Source of the DNA: Strobilurus pachycystidiatus | Taxonomy: Eukaryota > Basidiomycota > Agaricomycetes > Agaricales > Physalacriaceae | Assembly: GCA_019915135.1 (NCBI GenBank) | Contig: JAHLMK010000003.1 | Span: 1,488,001 to 1,552,000 of the forward strand | Length of the DNA: 64,000 nucleotides | Direction: 5' to 3' | Part shown: positions 10,259 through 24,840 of the stretch, in pieces | Position numbering within the stretch: position 1 is the stretch's first letter | How the letters are laid out: each line of letters opens with the position of its first letter | The notes under the pieces: model-generated | The model's database searches: none | The model's input: the letters and a program-made list of their open reading frames with translations, nothing else | Told to the model about the DNA's origin: nothing | Program-made: the position numbers and the translations under genes

Positions 10259-11531
10259 ATGTTTGTGAGCAGTAGCCTGGTCTTTCTTTCGCTCCTTGCT
10301 CGTCCCGCGTTCGCTGCCGTCATTTCCAAACGCGAGACCATCCTCAGGCGCGACGCGTTACCAGCCTATGCTCTCACATATGCTCCTCTTGCGTACTTGT
10401 ACTCGGGAGAGAATTACTGGCCTTCGGACATCAGCACACATCTACAGCACACGACGCCAGAGGTAAGCACTGTTTGTATCATTCCATTCACAGAAGATGA
10501 ACTTCATGTTTCCAGGTCAATTTCGTCTCCATCGCGTCGAGTCCAACCGTAGGCACGCTGAACGCGATTCCCACCACCGCCTTCTTGACCTCCAAGGACG
10601 ATCCCAACGCCTCCCCGAGCCCAGCATGGCTCACATCCATCGCAAACAAGCCAAACTCCGCCGGCTACAGTCTTGCTCCCGCTACCATCATCGCGGTTGA
10701 GAAGACGGGCGGGATCGTTGATGTTTTCTACTTCTACTTCTATTCCTTTGATCTTGGTACGTTCTGCCCTTGCATCTTCTTTCCACTGGCCGCCTAACCG
10801 ATGCGCCCTAGGTAACACCGTGCTTGGGATCAGATTCGGTAATCATGTTGGAGACTGGGAACACAGCATGGTGCGCTTCGTCAACGGCGTACCATCGTAC
10901 GTATACCTCTCTGCACACTCCGGCGGCACGTCGTACACATACGCAGGCATCAGCAAGCAGAACAACCGCCCAGTCGTGTACATCGGCACTGGAACTCATG
11001 CGAACTATGCGACGGCCGGTACGCAGGACTATACGCTGCCGTTTGGGCTCCTCCACGATACGACCGACAAGGGCGTTCTGTGGGACGTAGCGCTGAATTA
11101 TAGGGGATTTTGGTGGGACGGTACAACCTTTAGCGTTGCTGGAGGAAAGGATATTGGGGGTACGCAGGAAACAGGGGAGGGCGCGTCGTGGTTGCAGTGG
11201 TTGGGGAGGTGGGGAGACGAGCAGTACCCCGATAGTGATTCCAGGCAGTATGGCATCTTTGGGCAGTATCACTACGTGTCGGGCCCGACAGGTTTGTGTC
11301 CGTTATCGTCCCCTCACATCGCATACTGACAAGGCTGGTGTAGGACCGCTGGACAAGAACTTGGGGCGTACTAACGTCTGCCCCGACAGTTCTTGTACCA
11401 TCTTGACGTCGGCTAAGATCGTGGAGTCTCTCGTCGACGAGCCAGCTGACGGAACGGTGTATCCAGATTATCTGGACGAGTTCAACGCATTCAAAGCGGA
11501 CCTTATTGCGCGCAACGGGACTGGACTGTAG
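10259..11531 (+). CDS. Vps62-family secreted/vacuolar protein
   Basis: Four exons (10259-10462, 10516-10756, 10812-11291, 11344-11531) join to 370 residues. A signal peptide (MFVSSSLVFLSLLARPAFA) is followed by a basic KREtilRR stretch that could be a Kex2-type processing site. The body carries features of the fungal Vps62/Tda6 family (DUF946): YAPLAYLYSGENYWPSD, then NHVGDWEHSMVRF, and a later TGTHANYATAG motif. Yeast Vps62 is linked to vacuolar protein sorting, but the biochemical activity of the family is not settled. One pair of late cysteines (NVCPDSSC) may form a disulfide. The family call rests on recognised motifs and the location on the signal peptide. Confidence 0.8.
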
Positions 11532-14538
<3,007 letters not shown>

Positions 14539-14940
14539 ACATTCTACATACATCGCTCTGCATAGCACTTAGTATTAGCTTATCTATCCGCTCTTTAGGA
14601 CGTTAGTTCATGCTCGATTCTGCTTCTGGGACATCCAACGTACCATCCTTGTATCCATATAACAACTACTCCTTGTACTCATTTTTACTATAAGTATACA
14701 GAGGATGTATTGTGCTGACCAGCTCTTTCACGTTGGCAATGGAACTTCCCACAGCTAGTTGTCCACGATGTAGTAACACTCGTACAAGATCCCTTAGCCA
14801 AAAAAAACTCAATCAACTTGGAAGGTGGGGTCTTGGCAATGGTGGACGCGCCGGCTCAATTTGCTTCCTTCCTGCATGTGACCACTGAAGAGAAACCCAC
14901 CTCGATGATGTCGATTCTATTCCTCCCACACCACACCACC
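14539..14940. other. Intergenic, no gene recognised
   Basis: Contains the presumed 3' UTR of the GMC gene and the promoter of the formylglutathione hydrolase gene. A run of seven A residues occurs near 14802. No coding or RNA signal was seen. Confidence 0.55.
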
Positions 14941-16130
14941 ATGGCAGCCGTCCAACTCGAGCAACTCGCTTCAAACAAGACCTTTGGCGGCGTACTGACC
15001 AAATACAAGTTCAAGGTCACCTAAGCCTTTGCCCGGCCCGCGATCTATATCCTGATCTGTGAATTCAGTCCGCTGCCCTAGGCGGCCTTAATGCCCAATT
15101 CAACCTGTTCATGCCCCCGGGAGCGAGCGATGGCGCGAAAGTACCCATCCTGGTGTACCTTGCCGGGCTCACCTGTACTGAGGATAACGGGTTAGCATCC
15201 TCACCTCTTACTTATGATCTGACCACTTACCCTCACCTAGAGCCCAGAAAGGCGCCTTCTTCGGCCCAGCAGCCGCCCAAGGAATCGCGCTCCTGTTTCC
15301 CGACACGTCCCCCCGCGGGGCAGGCATCGACGGCGAAGACGCGGACTGGGACTTTGGCACGGGCGCGGGGTTCTACCTGAACGCCACTAACCCGAAATAC
15401 GCTACGCACTACAAGATGTATACGCATGTGACGCTGGAGCTGCCGCAGGTTATTGAGGCTAATGGGATTCCTATCGTGAGCCTGACCTATGTGGCAGACA
15501 TGTTATGTTATATTGACCGATGATTTAGGACTGGACGCGTCAATCCATCTTCGGCCACAGCATGGGCGGACACGGCGCTCTGACCATCTACCTCACAGCA
15601 GAGAAGGCCTACAAATCCGCTTCCGCTTTTGCTCCCATCAGCAATCCGACTAAATGTCCCTGGGGAGAGAAAGCCTTTACGGGCTATTTACAGGGTGGCG
15701 TGGATGAAGCAAAGGCGAGGTATGACGCGACGGAGCTGATCTCGAAACGCAGTGGTAGTGCACCGGTACAGATATTGATTGACTATGTGAGTTGGCGTGG
15801 ACGATGAGGAGTTTTTCTTGGTTGAATTGGGTTTGTAGGGAACGGGCGACAATTTCTACAAGCAAGGTCAACTGCTACCCGAGAACTTCTTGGAAGCTGC
15901 TAAAGCCTCTGGCCATGGCGAGGAGGTGACTGTGAGAAGCCAAGACGGATACGACCACAGCTACTTCTTTGTGAGTCTGTCGCAACCTTCGCCACGAAAG
16001 ATCTGAACGAAATGGTCAACAGATATCAACGTTCGCAGAGGATCACATCAACTGTGCGTCTTTCTTCCCCTCATCTGACATTAGTCTCACTCCATACTCA
16101 ACAGTCCACGCGAAATTCCTGAAAGCCTGA
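14941..16130 (+). CDS. S-formylglutathione hydrolase
   Basis: Seven exons (14941-15015, 15069-15190, 15241-15475, 15529-15786, 15839-15970, 16023-16053, 16105-16130) join to 292 residues, close to the usual ~280-290. The enzyme hydrolyses S-formylglutathione to glutathione and formate, the last step of glutathione-dependent formaldehyde detoxification in the cytosol. The esterase D fold is clear: [17 protein letters not shown] near the N-terminus, nucleophile elbow [11 protein letters not shown], a catalytic Asp in DYGTGDNF, and the catalytic His in DGYDHSYFF. The LTCT cysteine conserved in this family is present. The neighbours show no functional link to formaldehyde metabolism, except a broken GFA-family gene about 7 kb downstream. 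Confidence 0.93.
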
Positions 16131-16224
16131 AATTACACGAACGTGTCTATGTACGATATTACAGCAGAGAAGCCAAATCAGAACGAGTACATCCAGACCA
16201 GAGCAGTAAGCAAAGCAGCAACAG

Positions 16225-18304
16225 TTATATTCCAAAGTGTTTCGGGCGTTCATCTGGCGGAAGCAAAGCAATAATCCTGTCTCTGTAGGCAGCGTCGAGC
16301 TCCTCAATGTCGGCAAGGATCCATTTGCTACTAAGGGCGCCTCGTACAGTCGCTCGGTGAAGATAGTTGCGTTCCAGGAGCTTCTTGATCAGGTGTTTTG
16401 CTGCGGAGCGAACGCGTGAGTAAGGCGTCTGTCTACGCGGTAGCACAGCTAGTACCTTCAGGCAGCTCATTCCAAGGCTCCTTCTCGAGGTCAGCAGAAC
16501 TGTAGACGATCCGTTCCTTGAGGCGATATTCATTCGAGAGATAGCTTTGTGAGAAATCCGAGAATTGAGACGAGTCCAGGCCGTGAGAGTCTTTGATGTG
16601 GCTCAGCCAGTTTGCGGAGGATCCTTGGAAGGTGAAATCGTAGTCGAACGGGTGCGACCCCCTGTTGAGGCGCGTTAGTTGCAGTTGAAAGACTGAAGTG
16701 AAGAAGCAGACGAGAGCATGATGTAGAGAATGACACCCGCACTCCAGCAATCCGAGGGCATTCTGAGAAGGTCAGAGGCTCAATGAGTGAGTATCGACAA
16801 GTCGCATGAGAGATAATTACCCAACATAGCCTCGATCCCTCTGATCCAAGGCAAGGATTCCTTCCGGTGGCAAGTATGAGACCGTTCCACACACGTTGAG
16901 GGTTTCTTGATAGGACTTGGGTCGCGCCAACCCAAAATCGGCGACGAGAATGCGTGGGTAAGGTCCTGGTCCGTATAATAGAATATTTTCGGGCTAGGAT
17001 GTGTTAGCACCGGGTCGTCCCCTTCCTCACAGTGAAAGGTGCCTACTTTGAGATCTGGAGATGATGAGATGGGCGATTAGCGTAAGTATAAGAGAGTCGT
17101 GGCTTACCGCGGTGCGATATGCTTTTATCGTGAAGATACATCAAGGCCTTCAAGAGCTGGAACATAATATATCTAGCCTCCGACTCGCAAAGGCGACCGT
17201 CGGGATTGGTGGTAATGTAGCTGAAGAGATCTCCCCCTGTGCATAATTGGAGAAATATGTGACTGGAAACGACACTCGTCAATCTCAGGATTAATGGGAG
17301 GACGAGGGCCTACATGAATTTGCCGTCCACCTCAGAGTCATATATGCGGTTGATATTGGGCTGAAAAAGCATCAGGAATCGGGGATGATTCTCGTAGGCA
17401 CGAAAAACACTAACATGGTTCAACGCCATTAAGATTTTGATCTCCTTCATCACCGCCCCAACTTCGTGTTCCTTCTTCGTCTTTATGATCTTACACGCGA
17501 CTTGCCTCTTGTTGACTTGATCGAGCGCTAGGTTTACTGTGGCGAATGCGCCAGACCCGATGCATTGAGAAGTCAATAGATATGTGCCAATCCGCTTCGT
17601 CGCAGGCTCCTGAGGCGGCGTCGGCTCGAAAACGGTGGCCTTATCGCGTGGCCTCTTCCAGAGGTGCAAGCACGTAAACGCTCCACAGGATTCAGTCATC
17701 ACGACGCGTCGTGGAAAGGATATACGCGTACTAAGTGAGTCTGGGATCCGCATGGTGTCGCCGTCCATGAGGATCGCGGATGCCTTTCGTATCCTGTGGT
17801 CGTTGACGATGACGCCGTTCTTGGAGAGGTCCTGGGTCGCGTCGTTCAAGCCAGATGGTGTTATTCGGCAGCGAATACGCACCTGGCACGACACGATGAT
17901 GCCGCCATTGGGGGACCTGACGCTGCAGGACAGAGCAGTCAGCCAAAAGGACGTCGGGCAGGAATAAGAGGATCATACGCAGACAGCTTGCAGTGGACTC
18001 CCGACACCGACGCGTCGGTGATCACGTAGGTGCTGCGAACCATCAGCGCCGCACACTGGCACAGTGCCAGCAAATAGGCGGCTCACCAGTACTCTGGATT
18101 CCGCCCCACCGTCACCGACTTGTTCAGACCGAGCACGATGACTGGCAGCCGGTGAGCGAAGATTCGCCCCCCAATGGCAAACGACTAACCCTCTTTGCGC
18201 CCGTTCTTCGTCGTGACGAGCTTGGCGCATATATTCGACATCGACGGCATGCGGCGGGAGGGCGCGCGAGAGCGGCGGTCAGTGGTCGCTCGTGGAGGGA
18301 TCAT
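16225..18304 (-). CDS. FHA-domain checkpoint kinase (Chk2/Cds1/Rad53-like)
   Basis: A multi-exon minus-strand gene; the start is ATG at 18304 (complement) and the stop is near 16225. Joining short exons gives an FHA domain: VTVGRNPEY, then ASVSGVHCKL, then DLSKNGVIVN, which binds phosphothreonine. A Ser/Thr kinase domain follows: IGSGAFATVNLA, the ATP-binding Lys in VACKIIK, catalytic HR-DLK split by an intron followed by PENILLY, ADFGLA, then GTVSYLPPE as the activation-segment end, and SDCWSAGVILY. FHA followed by kinase is the Chk2/Cds1 layout, acting in the DNA damage and replication checkpoint in the nucleus. Intron borders in the C-lobe around 16680-17040 are approximate. It lies 87 bases downstream of LSG1 on the same strand and converges with the hydrolase gene. 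Confidence 0.85.
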
Positions 18305-18391
18305 GGCAAGAGGAAAGAGGCGCAGTAGTTTACGAACGGTGATGGTACGGAAACAAGAAGCAAACGAGACGCGTCTCTAAATACATGTGAC

Positions 18392-20773
18392 CTACTCAAG
18401 ATCGTACCCCTTGCCACTTCTCTGTTTTACTCGCTTCATCTTCTTATGATGCTTCTTGCCCGTCTCTCCCTTATTGTTTGCCAGCACCGATGCTATCCTC
18501 GCCTGCCCGAACGCCACAGGTGTGCCGTCGTTCGTCACTGCGTTCTGGTGCGGGAACAGCTGGGAACGATGGGACAGTGCTTGGCCCTTCGCATATGCGT
18601 GGGTGGCAAGCGACGAGTTCGCGTTATCTTGGAAAAAGGATGCGTCCAATGCGTTGGTTTTCGCACCACCAGTAGGGCCACCAGGTAGAGGCGCTGCGGA
18701 GACGAACGTGTCAGCGTTCTTCCCTACACGCGTGACGGGTCCTCGTTTCTTTCCAACAGCGCGACGAAGGGCAATGCGATGGGTCTCCTCGTTGAAGTCG
18801 GCGTCTGTTATGCCTGGCGGTGCTTGGCAGAACAAGAGCTTGCCGTTCACGTAATCCTTCAGGATAACGCGAGCGGAGCGTGCTTCGTCGGGATTGCCTT
18901 GACCAGATCTCGTGAAACCACGGGCGACTGGACATGATTAAGGAATGCGTGCAATTTTCGAGGTGATAGTTCTTACCAGCATATGATATCAGGAAGTTCT
19001 CTGCGGTGACTTTCCCATCGCCGCCTTCCTCCACGCTCTTGACCTTGATGGTCAATCCATACACGGTTTCAAGGACATCTCGCGGAATCCTCTGCACGAG
19101 AAGGCTCGTCGGTCCCGTGTATTCCCTCATCTGGTCGATCGGGAGAACACCATCGCACACCAAAGCCGCTTTTGTGGTGGCGAATTGAGGAAACACCAGA
19201 CCCGGACAATCACACAGGACGATCGACTCCGACAGGTGGATAGTCTGGAAGTGCTTGGTTTTGCCTGGTGTCGAGGATACGCTGACTTTCTTCTCACCCA
19301 GCAGGGAGTTGATGGTGCTGGATTTTCCGACGTTGGGATAGCCAACGAGGCCGACGACGAGTTTCGATGGGAGTTTTCCTTCTGCGTCGGCAAACTCTAT
19401 AGACAAGGTCAGATTCACATCATAAGGATGAGGCAAAGAAAGGCCAACCTGAGAGGTCGGGAGCCATTTTGGTAAACAAATCCTCCAGCTCTAGTACTGA
19501 AAGGACCTTGGCCCTGGGATCGTCAGTGTGGTAGATCTCGTACTCGTCGTCTTCGTCTGCCGAGTAATATGCTTCATCGTCTTCCGTATCCCCGTCTGAA
19601 CCAGAATCATCATCCGAAGATTCCGCTGCGTCGGCGGGTTCTCCTTCCTGTTCTTCCTCTTCCTCGTCCTCTTCTCCCCCTTCGCTTTTCTCGTCTGCGG
19701 CCGCCTGTTGTGCTTCCTCAGCTGCCAACGCATCGCGCCGCGCTTGCTGGATAGCTGCTGCGTCAGCAGCGGAGAAGAACGCGTACTGGATTCCCTCCTT
19801 GTCAAAGTGATCCGCCCAAGAAATCCTGGCCGCAGGTTCAGACAATAATCTCTCAATAAAGTCGAAGCACTAACCGTTGATAAGCAGTCAACAAGTCCGC
19901 TTTGTTGATGAGCAACAAACTCCGTCTCTTTCCCTTCCCAGTACCTTGCTCTCCTTCAGCTCCTTCAACGTCGCGTACGTAGTCTTCGAGATCTTCGCAG
20001 CGAAACCGTAGAGGATTTCTCGCATCGACGATCTGCACAACAAGATGCGATCGCTCCAGAACACGCCAAAGCTGCCTCCAAACTTCGATGTTGCGTTCAA
20101 ACGGTGTGAGCAAGAGTTGCTCTTCCTCTTGTAGCCTAGATGTAAATCTCAGAAACACATTTCCGTATGAGATTGGCAGAACGACATACGCTGCTAGACC
20201 CCGTCGCCAATCCAAAAAAGCAGTCTTCTCTTGCCGATCCAATTCATGCGTAGTCATCGTCTTGGTCCATGGCGGCCGTCTCGGGACGCGCAGTTTTTGT
20301 TTATGCTCCTGGTGGCGCTTGAGTGTCTTCTTCTCCTCCTGGTCATTCAAGATATACGGATTCGTCGAGGTACCAGCGGTCTGTTGGATGATCTTGACGT
20401 TTCTCCGCTCTATTTCATGATATAAGATGGGTCAGAGAAGACATCCAGATCGTGCATACCAGCAGTGAATTCGGTACCGGCGAGCTCTGCCGTGTTGAGA
20501 AACTCGTCCAGATCTCGCTCTTGAGTGACGGACTTCAATCGGGAGGTCGGATCGACGTCTGTGACATACTACTTGACAAACTTTAGTTAATCGAACGGGC
20601 TGGGGAGTGGCCAAGACGCACTAGTCCAGATTCCTCCATTTTCCGGGCATCTTTGATTTTTTTGTTGATGATGGCTCGTCCGAGTCCGCTAGGATTGGGG
20701 TCTCTGCCTTTGGGAGGCTATGGTTTTCATAAGTTGATGGAATATCGACGGCAAAGCGCAGAGTACGGACCAT
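18392..20773 (-). CDS. LSG1: Large-subunit GTPase Lsg1 (60S export/maturation)
   Basis: A multi-exon minus-strand gene for a circularly permuted GTPase of the Lsg1/Nug family. Lsg1 acts in the cytoplasm and releases the export adaptor Nmd3 from pre-60S subunits. Motif order shows the permutation: G4-like INKADLL comes first, then a very acidic insert (EEDEEEEEQEG and DDDSGSDGD), then G1 GYPNVGKSS, the G2-region TPGKTKHFQT, and G3 DCPGLVFP. The N-terminus reads MPPKGRDPNPSGLGRA, typical of the family, if a phase-0 intron follows directly after the ATG at 20773-20771; that makes the first coding exon a single codon. RSVTQERDLDEFL-like sequence follows. The C-terminus is lysine-rich (GKKHHKKMKRVKQRSGKG). 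Inner exon borders are approximate. Confidence 0.9.
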
Positions 20774-21047
20774 GTTGGCAGTGAGCAGGTAAAGATTTTC
20801 CAGTGACTGATTCAGCGATTACCGAGCTCGGTGATATCGGACCGCGGCGATCGGTCACTCCGGGCCGACAAATTGCTCCCTTCTGAGTTCTCCTCCTCCT
20901 CTCCTGGCGTGTTCAGTATCACTCCATTGTTTTTGGCTATGTTTGAATTCTTGTCTCGGCGCATTCGTCAAAGGCACTGGAGTCTAGCATCGTCGTGGAG
21001 CATTACGATTAGAAATACAGTAGTAATTGATACAGTGAAGTGTAGCA

Positions 21048-21670
21048 TTAGTCGGCCCATCCAAAATCCACCAACATGTTGACCCCGTAAGAATTTAGGT
21101 CATATGTACGCCGCATCACCGTTGGCTCAAGGGTGGGCACGGTCGCAACATGCTCCTCGTCGCCGTCGAATATCGGATTTACGATAGTTCTGCTGCGAGC
21201 GAAGAATGACCAGAGTGAGCTGGCAACGGTCGTTTTGCGCGGCGTGCTGGGTGGAACACGTCCGGCGTCAGCGTCTGCAGTGTCATTGCCAGCGCGGTGT
21301 TGTCTCTCCAGGTCGTCCTTTAGACGGTTGACCGTGTCGTGTTCCCAGCGGGTGATGTTGAAGGAATCGAAGAAGGAGTTGGAGGACATGTCGCACCAGC
21401 AGCGGTCGACAGCGCGGATAGAGGATGGGAAGGTGTCCATGTTGTTGGTCACGTCTGGGGAGAGAACCGACCGCAGGGCATCCCCGTAGGTGGTGACACT
21501 ATCTGACCACGGGGCTGATAGTGATGTGTCGAGGCTGAATGGCTGCCAGTAGCAAGAGGAGACGAATATGCTGGATATGAGAACAATACAGTAGAAACTG
21601 ATAAGATTGATGTAAATTGAGCGACAGTTGACAAGGCTTGAGTAAATCTCACCATGGCTTCGCGTGCATT
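21048..21670 (-). CDS. Small secreted or membrane-anchored protein, unknown
   Basis: No family was recognised. Two exons on the minus strand (21670-21654 and 21597-21048) join through a 56-nt GTGAGA...CAG intron to 188 residues, in frame. The join creates MHAKPC followed by a strongly hydrophobic stretch (FYCIVLISSIFVSSCYW), which reads as a signal peptide or type II membrane anchor. The rest is polar, with two NxT glycosylation sites (NIT, NDT), a WCDMSS/FFDSF segment and no repeats. It sits between LSG1 and the divergent p23 gene, whose ATG is 279 bases away. The splice model is my inference; a longer single-exon reading into 21863 exists but starts without an ATG. Confidence 0.5.
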
Positions 21671-21948
21671 GTAAGGGAGAAAATGAACAAGAGCAGGAAA
21701 TAGGGAGGCGCAGTCGGAAGTGGTAGGAGCAGCAAAGGCAGAAACCATCGTGTGCACCTGCAGAGTAACGGTTCAGTTCGGTAAGAATAATGCGGAAAAC
21801 ATACGTACCACATGCTGGCGGAAGGAGACCAGTGTCCAAAAGTTTGGCCGTGCTTGGCAGCAACTTTTCCTCGAAGATTCTCGATTCGTCCTGAATTTCT
21901 TCTCAACATCCACTTGCCTTTCCACTCCCATCACCCAACTTACGCGCG

Positions 21949-22834
21949 ATGTCAATCCACCCCGAGGTCCTATGGGCGCAGCGCAGCTCGTCGAGCGAGG
22001 CCGAAAAGGTTTGCCCAGCCTCGCCGCCCTCTCCACTGATCAACGCGGCTTACGCGTCTGCAGAACATCATCTACCTCACCATAAACGTCCCAGACATCG
22101 TTGAAGAGAACCTCGTATGCAATCTCACATCCACGTCCTTATCTTTCAAGGCCAAAAACGTCAAGTGCGTGTCTTGTCGTGTTTGTCTTTTCGTGGCGCG
22201 CTGATGATGAGATCAGCCCAGACAAGTCTGCTGGAAAGGAATACGCCTTCGACCTCGACTTCTTTGCCGAAATTGACACCGAGGTGTGTCGTATTCTCCT
22301 TCGGATCACTCCCAATCTAATAAAATATGGCACAGAACTCTGCGAAAAAGCTGTCCACTCGATCCCTTTCTTTCGTCCTAAGGAAGAAGGAGTTGAAGGA
22401 GGAGTTCTGGTCCCGTCTGACCAAGGAAAAAGTCCGCAACGCGTTCATCAAGACCGACTTTAGCAAATGGGTCGACGAGGATGAGCAGGAAGGTGTTCCT
22501 GTCGAGACAGAGGAAATGGACCCCATGGGTGGCATGGGTGACATGGGCGGCATGGGTGGTATGCCCGGTATGGGTGGTATGGGTGGCATGCCCGGAATGG
22601 GCGGCATGGGCGGTATGCCAGGCGGCATGGACTTTGAAAAGGTACTTGATCCACCACACTTTCCGTCTCCGCTTTTACTTACGCGACACCTAGATGATGG
22701 CTCAGATGGGTGGTGGAGGAGGAGACTTTGGAGGCTTGGGCGGTGACGCCGGACCCTCTGGCGCAGGTGCCGACGACGATGACTCTGACGATGACGGCCC
22801 GCCGCCTCTCGAAGACGCCGAGCCTCCCAAGTAG
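21949..22834 (+). CDS. Hsp90 co-chaperone p23 (Sba1/Wos2 family)
   Basis: Five exons (21949-22008, 22064-22164, 22217-22283, 22336-22641, 22694-22834) join to 224 residues. The N-terminal CS domain reads HPEVLWAQRSSS, then NIIYLTINVPD, then GKEYAFDLDFFAEID, then LRKKELKEEFWSRLTKEK and FSKWVDEDEQE, a clear p23 pattern. p23 binds the ATP-closed N-terminal domains of Hsp90 and stabilises client complexes. The tail is a Met/Gly-rich repeat (MGGMGGMPGMGG, about 22515-22640) followed by a highly acidic C-terminus (ADDDDSDDDG). Both tail types are common in fungal p23 proteins and give intrinsic chaperone activity in yeast Sba1. Confidence 0.93.
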
Positions 22835-22940
22835 ATCTCTCTGTATCGAAAACAATATACTCACCCGATCTCATCAGTAAAGTTTGTTGTAGCTATAATT
22901 TTGAAGTAACGCTGTCGTCTCTTGTACAAGCTCTATCCAG

Positions 22941-23413
22941 CTAAGGTTCGATGATAAGCTTGCTGTCGTCAATGTCCACTTCCCAGGCCTTGCCCCCCAG
23001 CATATCGGTAACACCTGGTATGAATTCACTGCACCACGCCTGATGAACGACCGTCGTGAGCTCTATCCCTTTGGTACCCAACAAGACATTCTCATCAAGT
23101 GTTCCCATCAGGATCATTAACAAGAATTCGTTTCATCGCGCCACGACAGCCAAAATCCGCACCGCTAACAGAATTCCCTCATGAACCCCGGCGTGTGGCT
23201 GTATCCGCTGGGACGGGCTTCCGTCCAAGTAACGTCCGTCTGAGTAACGGTCATGAAGTGGGGGATCAAAGCTCCAGAGTTCTTCCTGCATTGGGTGCAT
23301 TGGCAGGTGGTTGACTGAAATGTATGATCAGGATTCCTGATTCGTGGCGAAAGCCGTAAACGAGCGCTTACCTCTGGAGGATAGGGAGCACCGTCAGGGA
23401 ACTGAATAGGCAA
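22941..23413 (-). pseudogene. Broken GFA/CENP-V-domain protein gene
   Basis: A minus-strand remnant of a GFA-family protein, a zinc-binding fold named after a glutathione-dependent formaldehyde-activating enzyme. An intron with good signals (GTAAGC...TTTCAG) joins PDGAPYPPE to STTCQCTQCRKNSGAL, the family's CxCxxCR zinc motif. The second zinc site reads MREFC, an in-frame TAG, then RCGFWLSWRDETN, so a stop codon sits inside FCxxCG. The frame is then lost before MGTLDENVLLGTKG, which needs a shift. The N-terminal CxCG motif and a start codon were not found upstream (an in-frame TAA precedes it). Three independent defects favour a pseudogene; sequencing error or an overlooked upstream exon could explain part of this. 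Confidence 0.65.
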
Positions 23414-24125
23414 CCTCCTTTAATAGGTTTGAACTTTGTGCATCGTGATTCGTGATGACTGGCGCTTATCAAAATCTCAGTGGCGCAAGACTGGACTGCT
23501 GTGAGCCTGTCTGAGGGAGAAAGGCTGACTTTGTCAGTCAGGCGCAGACTTGACAAGATGACGATGTGGTGGCTGATGTAGACTATGCCATACCTATGGG
23601 AAGGGTTCAGCTTGTGCGAGACTAAGACAGCATAGTACTGGGCGATGGCTTAGCGCTGCGGTGGCTTTGATGGAATAATTGTTACGTTCATATTCTTCTC
23701 TTGCGCTGGAAGGTGCAGCCGAGATCGAGTTGTTATTGAAGTGTCAGCCGGCGGTTGTCTCTTTCGATGCTGGTTATGGATCGGAATGCGACAGCTAGCC
23801 CTCACGGCCAGTACTTCGAGATTACAAGCTGTGAATGATCACTGCACAACTTCAAGATCAGTATAGTAGTAGTAAGTGATAGTAGACGTTTCCACTGACG
23901 TTGTCGTCATCAGAGACATCTGGTATCGTCCGCATTTAAGGATTTGACTAAGGACTCACTGTATTGCCTCAAGTCTCAACGGACCTCATGGCATGAACTC
24001 AGCGGCGGATAACTGGCCCATGGGCACGGCACCGTCGGCAAGTACTTTACCATTCAACTGCCGGCGGCCTATTGCTACTTGTGGCGAAACACCCCGCATG
24101 TTGTGGGTCCAAATTCAGTGTGAAG
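23414..24125. other. Gene-free stretch, no feature recognised
   Basis: Upstream of the broken GFA gene and before the kinase relic. Frames are short. Any missing first exon of the GFA-like gene would have to lie here, but no CxCG-like coding signal was found. Confidence 0.5.
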
Positions 24126-24840
24126 CCTTTGAGCGTTGCACCTCAATATGCGGCTACGGTCATCTTTTGCATTTCGTCTCAACTACTGCTTGAAACGACA
24201 GCCTTCTGCCGCAAAAAGCTTTCGTCGCATGATGACCTCCGAGTCGACGCCGCCTCATCCCGAGGTCCCTACCTTTGAATTTCCTGAAGAGCCTCCCGGT
24301 CTACCTGCTGACAAGGGCTATGGGTTCTGGCAAGGGATACTGGGAGATGCTCTCAGCCCCTCTGGTTGCTATATTATCCAGGCAAAACTTGGTACCACTT
24401 TGAGTGTAACGGCTACACCTCTGACCTCTCGAGACCAAGCGAGCACTACTAGGTCCTATATTCCGTGGAAGAAGACCTAAATGCGCGACATGGTGGTAAT
24501 AAGAAGAGTAAACGTAGGGTACGTAATGGGCAGGGTCTCCCCTAAGGGGAATGCCCCGTTACATTGAATGTTTGTCTCGCAAAGAACAAGCAGTCAATTG
24601 GGCCTCTTGCTATCTCATACAACTGTTCATCTTTTAAAGGTTGGGGTGCTTTGTAGTGGTCCAAGATTTTGTCAGGCTTTGCCATGACGTTGAACATACA
24701 GGACCATCTGCAAGAACTGGTTATGCATTAGCGGCTCAACAAGCTTTCTGCCAAAGACACAGAACATTGCAACCGTCTCCTGGATCATTTCACGCAACAG
24801 GGAATCACAATTGTGACTATCTTAGAGGTCTTTGTATGAG
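24126..24840 (+). pseudogene. Decayed copy of the SRPK-like kinase
   Basis: This is a broken duplicate of the kinase at 27.6 kb. It reads MMTSESTPPHPEVPTFEFPEEP, then GYGFWQGILGDALSPSGCYIIQAKLG, closely matching the intact copy, up to the glycine-rich loop. There the frame runs into about 200 bases of unrelated sequence and stops. Similarity resumes at about 24636 (GGTTGGGG... AAGATTTTGTCAGGCTTTGCCA) with frameshifts and ends near 24820. The DIKPDN catalytic loop, the DLS segment and the whole C-lobe are absent. The DNA match includes 5' sequence upstream of the conserved ATG region, so it arose by DNA duplication and not by retrotransposition. Confidence 0.8.

Noticed and set aside
18456..18854. 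132-residue plus-strand frame over LSG1
   Set aside because: Antisense of the conserved C-terminal exon of LSG1.
21722..21863. Longer version of the unknown secreted protein, extending upstream to 21863
   Set aside because: It begins at a non-ATG codon; the spliced start at 21670 gives a signal peptide and an exact frame.
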